DNA of 64,000 nt from Parapristionchus giblindavisi (lineage: Eukaryota; Nematoda; Chromadorea; Rhabditida; Diplogasteridae), in the NCBI GenBank assembly GCA_943737045.1, contig CALSFV010000223.1, positions 806,001-870,000 of the forward strand, read 5' to 3'. The translations under genes and the position numbers were made by a program. Of the stretch, positions 11,324 through 23,241 are shown in pieces. Under the pieces are notes generated by a model. That model did not search any database. It was not told the DNA's origin and saw only the letters and a list, made by a program, of their open reading frames with translations. How positions within the stretch are numbered: the first letter of the stretch is position 1; each line of letters begins with the position of its first letter.

Positions 11324-12155
11324 GATGGCAACACAGTCCTTGTACAACGTAGCCAGAGCTTCGGGCATATTCTTGTGCGGAGCGAAGGGAAATAACTTAG
11401 ACTCAATCTAAACATTTTTAATTAATTAATTAATTATTTTGAAATTTATTTCTTATTCGTCCTTAAAGTTAGAGACCTTCGAGTTTTTTTCGTAATAAGA
11501 CTGTTAGAATATATTAGATTCATCACACGATCCGACAGACATGTTTGATATTGATTCATGATCTGTTTCAAGCTTTTTATCCGTATTGAAAGTACAACTT
11601 TTAAGGCATATAGAGAGTGAACGTCCGCTTTTCATACTTGACTCGCTCAATTTCCCATTGTCCCTCACGCCAATTACCATAAAATAAGGTATACTCCGTG
11701 TTAATCGTTTTGTGAGTCAGTCATGCAAACTGAAAGGTCTCCTTCTTTAGCATCAATGTGCTGGGGAATTTTCCCAAATTCATCGATTTCTCGCCCCACT
11801 TTTCCCATTATTCGTGCAGTCACTTTTGAATAGACACAAAACTTACAGCATGAACGAGATTTTTCTCCTTGATCGGGTTCTCTTTATAGCGATGGAACAT
11901 CTCCCATAGCAACATTCCAAATCCCCAAACGTCACTCTTCATCGTGTATAGTCCCTGAATCAGGATATATCGATCGGAAAAATCAATAAATCAAGTAACC
12001 TTCTTTCTGGCTTCGGGTGCGATGTAGTTGACGTTGATGCCAGACTTGTCTTTCGTCTAAATTATTGAGCGATTTATGGTCACGCAATTCGGACATACCA
12101 AAGGACAGACAGAAACATAAATAAATAATATATAAATTATTAGTATTATTATTGA

Positions 12156-12189
<34 letters not shown>

Positions 12190-15100
12190 ACCTGTAACGT
12201 GTGACCAATGAAAGCATTTCCGAACGAATGGAGCTTGGTCTTCATTGTAGGAGTGAGAGCGATACAGTCCGAACAAATATTGCGATGGACAATCTGCAAA
12301 ACTCTTTATCGCTACCTACCTCGCTATCATCCCCAGACTACCGTAACCAGACGCCGTACTCGGGCTACAGTACCCTGGTGACCGTCTCGGACTACAGTAC
12401 CCTCGTGACCCTACCCGGACTACAGTACCCTGATAACCGTACCCGGCCTACAGTACCCTGGTGACCGTACTCGGACTACAGTACCCTGGTGACCGTACTC
12501 GGACTACAGTACCCTCGTGAACCTACCCGGACTACAGTACCCTGATAACCGTACCCGGCCTACAGTACCCTGGTGACCGTACTCGGACTACAGTACCCTG
12601 GTGACCGTACTCGGACTACAGTACCCTGGTGACCGTCTCGGACTACAATACCCTCGTGACCGTACTCGGACTACAGTACCCTGATAACCGTACCCGGCCT
12701 ACAGTACCATGGTGACCGTACTCGGACTACAGTACCCTGGTGACCGTACTCGGACTACAGTACCCTGGTGACCGTCTCGGACTACAGTACCCTCCTGACC
12801 GTACCCGGACTACAGTACCCTGATAACCGTACCCGGACTACAGTACCCTGGTGACCGCACTCGGACTACAGTACCCTGGTGACCGTACTCGGACTGCAGT
12901 ACCCTGGTGAATGTACCCGGACTACAGTACACTGGTGACCGTACTCGGACTACAGTACCCTGGTGACCGCACTCGGACTACCGTACCCTGGTGACCGTAC
13001 TCGGACTACAGTACCCTGGTGACCGTACCCGGACAACAGTACACTGGTGACCGTACTCGGACTACAGTACCCTGGTGACCGCACTCGGACTACCGTACCC
13101 TGGTGACCGTACTCGGACTACAGTACCCTGGTGAATGTACCCGGACTACAGTACACTGGTGACCGTACTCGGACTACAGTACCCTGATAACCGTACCCGG
13201 CCTACAGTACCATGGTGACCGTACTCGGACTACAGTACCCTGGTGACCGTACTCGGACTACAGTACCCTGGTGACCGTCTCGGACTACAGTACCCTCCTG
13301 ACCGTACCCGGACTACAGTACCCTGATAACCGTACCCGGACTACAGTACCCTAGTGACCGCACTCGGACTACAGTACCCTGGTGACCGTACTCGGACTAC
13401 AGTACCCTGGTGAATGTACCCGGACTACAGTACACTGGTGACCGTACTCGGACTACAGTACCCTGGTGACCGCACTCGGACTACCGTACCCTGGTGACCG
13501 TACTCGGACTACAGTACCCTGGTGACCGTACCCGGACAACAGTACACTGGTGACCGTACTCGGACTACAGTACCCTGGTGACCGTACCCGGACTACAGTA
13601 CCCTGGTGACCGTACCCGTACAACAGTACTTTGTTTTCCTGTAGAAAGTTCATTGCTGAGAGCACTTCCATGGAGATCATCTCGAGCTCTTCTACAGTAA
13701 TGTCCGTTTTTACAATGACGAATCTCTTAAACAAAAAAATCAATGAAGGCACAATCATTATTCTCGTTGATTTTGATGTTTGATTTCGATTTATTTCGAT
13801 TTTCGCTTTTTAATGAGATTAAAAATGTGCCTTGAGGGGACGAAGGAGATCTTCATAGATAATGAGATAGGGCTTCTCCTTGTAGCAATATCCGAGCATT
13901 GTCACAAGATATTCGTGTGGATAGTGCAACAGGATATAACGTTCCTAAAATTACATTATTGAACTTGTGTTATTTAGCAGATTATTGTCCAAGAGGACAT
14001 AAACTTGTGTTGTTTAGCAGATTTTCAAAAAAAGTGTTCACTCACATTGAAGAACTGTTTCATGGCCTCAGACAAGAGACTTTTGAAAATGTATTGTCTG
14101 ATTACACAAGGAGACCAGTCGGAAACAGCCTAAATTTAAATAGTAAAAAAAATAATCTAAAAGGCTCTGCCATAATCGCCTAAGCTACTGAATGGCCAAA
14201 ATGATTCAGAATGTTTAGGAATCATGATTCAATGATTTTCGAAGTATGATATATGAATTTAAAACTCACCGAAGTTTTGTATTGCCCTTTGAATACGTAA
14301 CCACAGAGACTGGAATATGAAATAGTAATGGAAAAAATTTCGACACTAATAAAAGGACCCTTCTAAACTAAATAGAACTTATAACATGATATAATATATT
14401 ATATCATGTTCTTTATCTCTTTAAATTTTTCTCATGTCTCGTTGCGCCTCGGGCGTAGATAAATTAAATTAAATTAACTTAGACAAACTGTTTATCAACA
14501 AAGGTGACGTCATATGTGTGCCAAAGATCAAAGATTGTGACGTCACACTCATGCATACGCTGGACGAGAGAAACTTTTTAAAAAAACCTTACTCTTTATC
14601 AAAGTATTCTTTGGATAGTTCAACTCGATTGCGGTCAATCATAGTTCCAGTGTTCCCAATCATATTCTTGAGTAGAGGACTGAAAAATAAAAAAAAATTA
14701 TTTTTTTCAATGAAAAATCCGCAAAAATATGCCCGGCGAAGACTTTGAACTTGTCTCTCGTTGTATGCGCCACGTTTTTTTCAGTATTTTGAATAATAAT
14801 AAAAAAAACAATTTAGAGCACTGACCCTGGCTCGACGCTGAATTCCGAGTGATTTTTCTGATAGTACTTAACCAAATCGAACATCGATAACTGCAAACAA
14901 AAAAGGAAGAATTATCGATGCATGTCAAAGCACATCCTTTACAAATATTCTTGCTCACTTTTCAAGAGTTGATAAATTTAAATAAATGTGAGTTAGATCA
15001 TTCCATAAAAGACAAATGTTTGCTCGATGAACTAATTCCGTGAGGTGACATATTGATAGTAAATAAATTCACAATCTTTACGTAGCTATAGTCCGTATAA

Positions 15101-18100
15101 AATGTATTTGTATAATTGCCTTGCTACTGGCTGCTAAACAGAGAAAGAACTATCGATCAACTCCCCCACTATTTGCTCCCTTCCTTCCTCGCCCTCTCTT
15201 ATCTACGTACTATAACACGCTATCTTAGAAAATCGACATAGGTGCGGTATCGACGAAAAATAGATTTTTCTGTTTTATGTATGATAATTACAGGCTCAAT
15301 GAGTGTAGTTCACTGGTACTTGGAAATTGCTTCCAATTGAAAATTCGCTTCAGGGGGTGACCACACAACGATTTGGCGCCTTTTCCTAAAAAGTTTATTT
15401 CGAATCCAATCGATTCGGGAGTGGATGTAATCGACTCCTTGCCTAATTCTAAGAAACTATTGTCGAGGAGAGCTTTTTGATCAACGGTCAACGAAGGCTG
15501 GAATCAGGAAATTTCGAAAAAAAAATTCACATTAAATTAATTCTCACTATTTTCCCATGGAGAAAGTAAATTTTTTATTTGCTCAATCGCTTCTACATAT
15601 CATAACACATCTTCATTTTAAAAAGTGTAATTTATAAAAAAATGGGAAATTTATGCGCGAATCAATTTTGTTCGTTGAACTTAATTGTGGTGAGGATTGG
15701 CGACTTTTCATAAAAAAATTATTTCGAATCTAATCGATTCGGGAGTGGGCGCATTCGAATCCTTGACTAATTCTAAGAAACTATTGCTGAGGAGAGTTTT
15801 TCGATCAACGGTCAACGAACGCTGGAATTGGTAATTTTCAAAAAAAAATGTTTACATTAAATTAATTCTCACAATTTTCCCATGGTAAACTTTTTATTTG
15901 CTCAATCGCTTCTACATATCATAACACATCTTCAGTTAAAAAAGTGTTCGAATCAATTTTGTCGTTGTTGTATGAATTATGGTGAGGAATTACGGTAAGG
16001 GCAAGAAGGCGAGATTTCCTAATCGATTTTTTGTCGCTTTTCTGCTTGTTTCGTGCGTATTTCAACGCAATGACACGAGTATTTGACTGTTCATCCGGTG
16101 GTTCGGAGTGTAGCTGTAGTTGGGCAGTGTTGTTCACTATTCTAATCATCATTGTGATGTAATTTTAATTCTATTTACTTATTCGTATACGCGCTAAGAT
16201 GTGTTATGATATGTAGCAGCGATTGAGCAAATAAAAAGTTTACATTCGCCATGGGAAAATAGTGAGAATTAATTTAATGTAAACATTTTTTTTCGAAAAT
16301 TACCAATTCCAGCGTTCGTTGACCGTTGATCGAAAAACTCTCCTCAGCAATAGTTTTTTAGAATTAGTCAAGGATTCGAATGTGCCCACTCCCGAATCGA
16401 TTAGATTCGAAATAAACTTTTTATGAAAAGTCGCCAATCCTCACCACAATTAAGATCAACGAACAAAATTGATTCGCGCATAAATTTCCCATTTTTTTAT
16501 AAATTACACTTTTTAAACTGAAGATGTGTTATGATATGTAGAAGCGATTGAGCAAATAAAAAATTTACTTTCTCCATGGGAAAATAGTGAGAATTAATTT
16601 AATGTGAATTTGTTTTCGAAATTTCCTGATTCCAGCCTTCGTTGACCGTTGATCAAAAAACTCTCCTCGACAATAGTTTCTTAGAATTAGGCAAGGAGTC
16701 GATTGCATCCACTCACGAATCGATTGGATTCGAAATAAACTTTTTAGGAAAAGGCGCCAAATCATTGTGTGGTCACCCCCTGAAGCGAATTTTCAATTGG
16801 AAGCAATTTCCAAGTACCAGTGAACTATGCTCATGGAGCCTGTTATTATCACGCATAAGACAGAAAAAATCATTTTTCATCGATACCAAGAAATATTCCA
16901 GTTGTTGAATTCTCTCAGATAGTGTTTTCTATCTCACTTGTGCTCTCTCTCTCTCTCTAAACATAGAAACACATTGTGGCTGTGGCTGGCTTCTCTCGTA
17001 CCAAATAACACGCATGTCAGCTAAGGATTGACTGATTCCACTACACACTTTTGAGTTGACCCCTCTTTTCTCCACGGTTTTCGATGGTCCTTGGGTATCA
17101 CTAATGAAAGCCGCGCGTTGCTTTGATCTACTCGCCATTGTCGGTTAATTGACTGGATTGTCCTGTAATATACTGGAGAATGGGCTGACGATCAATCTGA
17201 CGTCGCATCGCTCTCCCAAGTTCGTTTTGTTCTCGCTGCAGCCAAACCAGCGAAATTAGCTAATTCCGATGGTTCCTGGTACGGATTGACCGATGAATGC
17301 TGCAGATATGAGAGAAAGTTCCAGTTCCGCTCAGTGGATGGGCATCCAAGATGGTTACGTCGATTCAATCCAGCCATAACACTCTCGGGAATTCTTCGAG
17401 AAACATAGATCACTTGGCCAGAGATCCAGAGAGCTCTAAATAGAACTGTCTCTCTTATCTACAGTATTCATCGGTCAATCCGTACCAGGAACCATCGGAA
17501 TTAGCTAATTTCGCTGGTTTGGCTGCAGCGAGAACAAAACGAACTTGGGAGAGCGATTCAACGTCAGATTGATCGTCATCCCATTCTCCAGTATATTATA
17601 GAACACACTATCTGAGAGAATTCAACAACCGATTTTTTTCTTGGTATTGACGAAAAATGAATTTTCCGGTTTTATGTATGATAATTACAGGCTCCCTGAG
17701 TGAAGTACATTGGTACTTGGAAATATCTTCCAATTGAAAATTCGCATCAGGGGGTGCGTTTGGTGTAGTTTGGCGCTGTTTCCTAATAAGTTTATTTCGA
17801 ATCCAATCGATTCGGGTGTAGGCGCATTCGAATCCTTGTCTAATTCTAAGAAACTATTACAAAAGAGAGTTTTTCGATCAACGGTCAACGAACGCTGATA
17901 TTGGGAATTTTCGAAAAAATGTTTACATTAAATTAATTCTCACTATTTTCCATAATTCTCTCTATGTTGAAGCGATTGAGCAAGTAAAAAGTTTACATTC
18001 GCCATGGAAAATGGTGAGAATTAATTTAATGTAAATATTTTTTCGAAAATTCCCAATATCAGCGTTCGTTGACCGTTGATCGAAAAACTCTCCTAAGCAA

Positions 18101-21100
18101 TAGTTTCTTAGAATTAGACAACGATTCGAATGCGCCTACTCCCGAATCGATTGGTTTCGAAATAAACTTTTTAGGAAACCTCGCCAATCCTCACCACAAT
18201 TGAATACAGCGAACAAAATTGATTCGTTCACAAACTTGTAATTTTTAAAAAATTAAACTTTTTAAATTGAAGATGTGTAATGACATGTAGAAGCTATTAA
18301 GCAAATAAAAAATTGTAGTTCGCCATGGGAAAATAGTGAGAATTAATTTAATGTAATTTTTTTTCCAATTCCAACGTTCGTTGACCTTTGCTCGAAAAAC
18401 TCTCCTCGGAAATAGTTTCTTAGAATTGGCCAAGGAGTCGATTACGCCCACTCCCGAATCGATTGGATTCGAAATAAACTTATTAGGAAACAGCGCCAAA
18501 CTACACCAAACGCACCCCCTGATGCGAATTTTCAATTGGAAGATATTTCCAAGTACCAATGTACTTCACTCATGGAGCCTGTAATTATCATACATAAAAC
18601 CGGAAAATTCATTTTTCGTCAATAGCACACATATGTCGATTTTCTCAGATAGCGTGATATAGGACAATCCAGTCAATTAACCGACGATGGCGAGTAGATC
18701 AAAGGAACGTGCGGCTTTCATTAATGATCTACCACCATTCAAATGCAGTTTTCTGGCCGTCATTCAGCCAAATGCCAACTTAAATCGGCTCCCAAGGGCT
18801 TAAATGAAAGCTATTGACGAGCTCTATCGATTGAGCCCAAAACAAAATAGGTCCCAGAACTATGGAACAAAATCAATTCTTTATGGAACACAAAATCAAT
18901 AAGTTGGATTTTCACATTTTTATCTGAAAGTACTCGAGAAATTATACATTTAATCTGTTGAACACTTTTTCCTAGCTCTCCTGTGAGCCGAGAAAATCGC
19001 ATCGGAAGGAGCCTCAACGACGAACTTTGACGTGAGCTCCTGGAGAGACGATTGATCTACCAACCTTGCTAATCTGGCTCAGGGATGTCCTACCCAAGGA
19101 CCATCGAAAACCGTGGAGAAAAGAGGGGGTCAACTCAAAAGTGTGTAGTAAAGCAGACGATTTTGGTCAATCCTTAGGTGACATGCGTGATAAACAAGTG
19201 TATTTTATACGGTCAATATTTCCATCTGAACCATCGCCATACCTGCCTCTCAGTGAAATCGATATACCATTTATCAGGGACAGATTCTTCATATAGCACG
19301 CGAATATGCCTGAAAGAGGTTGATCATTCGAAAATCAATCGATCGATAATCAATCAATAATCATAGTCATACATAACATCGGGAGCGGCACCCTTTCTCT
19401 TGCGAGTGACAACAGAAATGATGAATTCTGGCTTGTGAGAGGCCTGAAAACAAGAACCAATCAATCTAACTTCATATAATCAGATTGCACACCCCGAGCT
19501 AATTTGAGACTCCCCGTTCTGATAATGTTCTCTCCCTTTCTTTGTCAACGAGAGAGTATTACCAGAGCGTTCAAAGAAGCTCGCGGTGCTCCTTTAAGCA
19601 CTACTTACTGGAGTCAGACGGACGAGGTAGTCACCAATTCTCTTGAGCATCGATGTGGCCTCGTCCCTTGATACATAGTGATGATACCATTTCAGATCGT
19701 GAAGCTCCAATGCCTCCTTCTGGAAAGATATACACCGTTAATTCGCACTTGCAATTTAATTTATTAATTTTAATTATTTTACAATTTCCTATTTCATGGA
19801 AAAGGTTTAAATGAGTTCTTCATGTGGTTTAAAGGGAGAGTGACCTCACTCAATGGTCTCTTCGACGCGCAACGCTCTCTCGTTGTTAGAGAACAGAGAA
19901 ATAGTGTGCGCAATGAAGAGACCATTCAGTGAGGTCACTCTCCCTTTAAGAGATTATGAAACGTGTATTGAACGGGAACGCGTCCGAAGGAAACACTCCT
20001 GTCACGTAAATGCAACCCTGTGCACAAGGCTAGCAACAGCAGCTTGTCGATTAATAATTGCAATGTGTACTAGAATGGAAACTGCAACCGATAAAAAATC
20101 GGTAACGGTAATTTACGGTGCGAAGAACCGGTAAAAATAGGTAACGGAAAAAAATTTCCTCCCAACCCGGGCCACTATGATACCTTATGATCGACATAAC
20201 GACGGTGAAATTGGTCAGCTGCTTCATTCTTGATAGCTTCTTCTTCTTCTTCCCAGATGAGGCTCGACTCAATCTCTTTAATGAGGAATTACTTATCATT
20301 TTGTATTGGACAAGCCTATCGAACAAATGTAAATTTTTAATATTGCTACTATTCTTATTACTTTAGCAGAAAGTCATTCATACAGATTGTTATACAGTAC
20401 AGCAGAATCCCGTCCTTGACATGGGATCCCCGGGTATCCCGGGGTGTTCCCTCTGTCAGCTCATATTCCTAATTCACAGCGTAAAAAATCGAGGGGACAG
20501 AGGGGACACTCCGGGATCGAATTTCAAGGGCGGGATTCTGCTGTACTGTGTGTATTGAGCTAGAGAACCGCATTCGAGCATTTGAATGACCGAATCGATA
20601 ATGCTCGCGATGTTAAAAAATGATGATGAAAAGTCATTCTGCGCGATTTTGATAGATTATTTCGCGCATTCGAGCATTTGGGCAACATTTTCAAGCCATT
20701 TTCAAACTTTATATCGGTTGTTTTAACCGGTAATTCAATGGAAATAAACGAGAATGAGTCCATGGCGCGACTTTGCACGATTAGTTTCTCAATTATCATG
20801 TTAAAATCGTGCGCTCGACTTCTCATACCTTAATGAAAAAATCAGTTTGCGCGACAGCACGTTTGCGGATCTCTACTTTTCACTGGAAATGCCAATTGAA
20901 CCAAATGTAAAATTTTAATAATGCATTTATTTTAAAGAAGGTAAATGAAAAACGAGTTATTCAAGGTACACGATGTCACTCTGGTATTCCCAAACTAGCA
21001 GTCTACTTAAATTACGTGACTGATAGGAAGTTTACTGCACAGTTACTACACGTGAAAGAACATTTGACGAAATGCATTACAGTATTATACAACACTTGCA

Positions 21101-23241
21101 GTAAACTTACAATGAACTATTATAATAATAATAAATTTATCTGACCTCGGAGGGTATTTTTAAGATTCATAATTAAATGTTTGAAGAATATGATAAATTC
21201 AGGAGGTAAGAAAGAAGGCTGCGATTACTTGATCGTAGCATACAATACTTATGAGTTACGAATAAAAGACTTAAATACATTGGCACTATGGGTACAAACA
21301 ACACTATTGTCAAGATTATTCCATTTTTGGACAATACGATTTGTCAAAAAAGATGAGAACTTTTTTGAGTGAGAACGATCTTAAACGATCGATGAATAAA
21401 CGCACAACGTGCTGATGCCTTTGTTGCTATATTTTCAATGTGATCATTGAACTCTACCTTGTTGTTGTAGGTTATTCCGAGATCCTTGATTTTGTCAACT
21501 ACTGGTAGGGTGCAGTTACCGATAAAGAACGAGACAACAGGATGATTTCGACCGAGATGCATAACAACTGTTTTAGTAGGGGACATGGATAATCCCCATG
21601 TCTTAGACCATTGATTAATGCGATCCAGTGATTCTTGCAATAAGGACGTGTTAGATACGGTATACAACTTAATGTCATCTGCGTAGATGGCACAGCGAGA
21701 ATGGAGAGGACGCATAGAAGGGATATCACTAATGTACAACGAGAATAAGAGTGGACCAAGAACTGAACCTCAGGGCACTCCGCTAGTAACTGAAAATGGA
21801 CGAGATAGTGACTGACCAACAAGTGCAGATTGTGTTCGTGCATTTAAGAAAGATACAATATAGAAGTAATCTACTTCAAGTATGAATGATAAGTAAACTA
21901 CTATAATAGTTTTGAAATACCAGAGCAGTAACATTTCAATACCAATCGTGAAAAAATAAAAAAAACTTTTGAAATTCTTTTGATCTCTTCTCTCATCTCA
22001 TCGATTTTTTATTAGCACTCGAACATTTTGTACCTGGTGAAGCACCCTTGTGATGTACGATAAATAATAAAAATAAATAAATAATAATAAAACAATTCGT
22101 TGTGCGTATCCGCCTCACCAGATGAGGGCTCATTCTCAGGAGTCTTTGCGCAGGGAGTTTCGTCCAATTCTTCGCTAGAATTCATTAAATCATACACTTA
22201 CACTTAGAATCAACATAAACTACACCCTAGAACGAGTCATTACGCGAATTCAAGTTCATTTTAAACAACGTCGTCGGTGGTAAATATTCAAATATTCAAA
22301 TATCAATATTAAATATTCCAAGTATGTCCTACGTGTCCGAAGATGGCACTATTGTACGTGGATAACACGCTATAGCATGTACCAAGCAGTGCTAACACGC
22401 GCAATGCACTCACTCGCTAAGGGTACGGTACGGTCCCTTCTTCTTGGCAGCGCCTGCATGACGCGGTTGATTCTGCAAGCGGCAATTCCATCAGTTCTCC
22501 CAATATGCCCATAATTAATTAAGTACATCTGTCACGTTTGACAACGGACACTACTGCACATGCCCAGATCGCCAAAAAAAGATGACACTTATTCCGCCCC
22601 TCATTTTACTAGGGAATGGTTTCTGTGATGGTTGAAATCACGGTTAGTGACCTACATTGCGATAATCAGCATGGTCGACTTAGTAAGAATCAACTGTCAA
22701 AAGCTGCAGTTGATCGATTTTTTAAACAAAACCCGTCGCATATCCGCCGCACGAAAGACAGCCAAAAAGTTGCAAAAAAACAAAAAAAAATTTTTTCACT
22801 TTTTGAACACAAGTTCGATTCCCCCGACAGCATTTTATGTCTGCATGGTAATTCCAGCAAAAAAAAGCTGTTTGAATGGAAATCAAGTAAAAAAAACTTC
22901 TTTGGCTGTCTTTCGTGTGGCGGATATGCGACGGGTTTCGTTCAAAAAATCGATCAACTGCAGCTTTTGAAAGTTGATTCTTACTAAGTCGACCATGCTG
23001 ATTATCGCTATGTAGATCACTAACCGTAATTTCAACCATCACAAAAACCATTCCCTAGTTAGGCTCCGACTCCAATCTGGGCTTCTGCAGTGGTGTCTGT
23101 CCACGTTCGTGCGTAGGGATTCATAGTAATGAGTCTCTAGCGAAGAACGAGAGAGTTGTTTCACACAGTAGATCATAGTGTAAAACTTACTCTTCGTGGT
23201 TGCTTGTCAGGTTTGTTCGGGTTCGGGTTCTTCGCATCCAT
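11324..23241 (-). CDS. SH2 plus tyrosine kinase-like protein, predicted pseudokinase
   Basis: Eighteen exons read from 23241 downward: 23241-23191, 22472-22427, 22196-22119, 20275-20184, 19719-19609, 19443-19392, 18923-18844, 14890-14826, 14679-14593, 14309-14270, 14129-14046, 13944-13831, 13725-13630, 12293-12192, 12056-12000, 11954-11847, about 11820-11740, 11395-11324. Frames join except for an uncertain 16/17 junction; the last exon is unfound. The N-terminal ~85 residues are basic then acidic. SH2: LKWYHHYVSRDEA, GDYLVR (phosphotyrosine Arg kept), LFHSSGTYF, FDLVKYY. Kinase: degenerate Gly loop (DLCGYVFKG), AVS where VAIK is expected, HRN for HRD, SFG for DFG; APE and SDVWGFGMLLWE kept. 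The layout resembles nematode Fer/SPE-8-type SH2 kinases. It would bind phosphotyrosine without catalysis. Exon 12 appears to use a GC donor. Confidence 0.82.
12330..13630. repeat. 28-base minisatellite in an intron of the pseudokinase gene
   Basis: About 45 units of roughly 28 bases, consensus containing GGACTACAGTACCCTGGTGA, with variants (ACACTGG, CTGATAACC, GACCGTCTCGG) arranged in blocks that themselves repeat (12.7 kb against 13.2 kb). It fills the intron between exons 13 and 14. The donor GTACTG after exon 13 is formed by the first unit. Confidence 0.95.
15283..16851. repeat. Palindromic element, arms with a GATAATTACAGGCTC-type end
   Basis: Left arm from 15283 and right arm ending about 16851 pair over more than 500 bases, with smaller internal inverted copies (15840-15910 against 16205-16330). 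The same ends bound 17683-18592. The frames at 15288-15491 and 16642-16908 are the same arm read twice. Confidence 0.7.
17168..17601. repeat. Palindrome between the two larger inverted repeats
   Basis: Begins AATATACTGGAGAATGGG and ends with its near complement CCCATTCTCCAGTATATT. The arms share CGGATTGACCGATGAATGCT. No coding function is evident. Confidence 0.65.
17683..18592. repeat. Second palindromic element of the 15.3 kb type
   Basis: Ends GATAATTACAGGCTCCCTGA and its near complement. The arms are almost the same as those at 15283-16851 but the centre is shorter. Confidence 0.7.
19829..19949. mobile_element. Family 1 MITE inserted at TTAA
   Basis: TTAA at 19829-19832 and 19846-type repeat at 19946-19949 bracket AAGGGAGAGTGACCTC and its complement. 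The matching repeat at 5776 has the single TTAA unoccupied, so the 4-base target duplication can be read directly. Confidence 0.93.
20393..20549. mobile_element. Palindromic MITE with TACAGTACAGCAG ends
   Basis: Termini ACAGTACAGCAGAATCCCG and its complement, short GC-rich centre. Its ends match the larger element at 1831-2890 and the relic at about 26799. Confidence 0.8.
20555..20880. mobile_element. Solo copy of the AGAGATCCGCA element
   Basis: Matches, with divergence, the 315-base element present in both arms of the fold-back at 46824-49430 (47516-47830 and 48421-48734). Conserved words include GCGCGACTTTGCACGA and GTTTGCGGATCTCTA. Confidence 0.7.
20979..21925. mobile_element. Family 3 MITE split by an insertion
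   Basis: The left part (20979 to about 21117) and right end (about 21886-21925, AAATACCAGAG) belong to one family 3 MITE. The material between includes a LINE reverse-transcriptase fragment. Confidence 0.65.
21344..21880 (-). pseudogene. Non-LTR retrotransposon reverse transcriptase fragment
   Basis: The minus-strand frame shows SGVP, a TGA stop (21770-21772) where Gln is expected, then GSVLGPLLFSLYISD and CAIYADDIKLY, the reverse-transcriptase catalytic YADD box, then WGLSMSPTKT and LGITYN. This is the palm region of RTE/CR1/Jockey-type LINEs. Only about 180 codons remain, with an internal stop and no endonuclease, so it is dead. Confidence 0.9.
22608..23059. mobile_element. 452-base palindromic MITE in intron 1 of the pseudokinase gene
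   Basis: Termini ACTAGGGAATGGTTTCTGTG and its near complement. The arms pair almost to the centre, so the plus and minus strands give nearly the same 110-120 codon frames. None is likely to be a gene. Confidence 0.9.

Larger units (their letters stand above)
15088..19215. mobile_element. Composite nested fold-back in intron 7 of the pseudokinase gene
   Basis: Outer ends CCGTATAAAATGTATTTG and its near complement at about 19198-19213 match the small TIR family seen at 6634. Inside are at least three palindromes: 15283-16851, 17168-17601 and 17683-18592. Outer arms just inside the ends also pair (15215-15290 with 18593-18660). The right outer end extends past exon 7 (18844-18923), so that exon lies inside the span and the composite is probably several overlapping insertions. 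A frame starting MASRSK appears twice (17138 minus; about 18687 plus), followed by SKTVEKRGVNSK-type sequence, possibly a transposase N-terminus. Confidence 0.55.

Noticed and set aside
12201..13758. Possible CRISPR-like array from regular repeats
   Set aside because: Units are contiguous without spacers, inside a nematode intron; it is a minisatellite.
22616..23051. Paired 110-123 codon frames on both strands
   Set aside because: Both are arms of one palindromic MITE, giving the same protein read twice.
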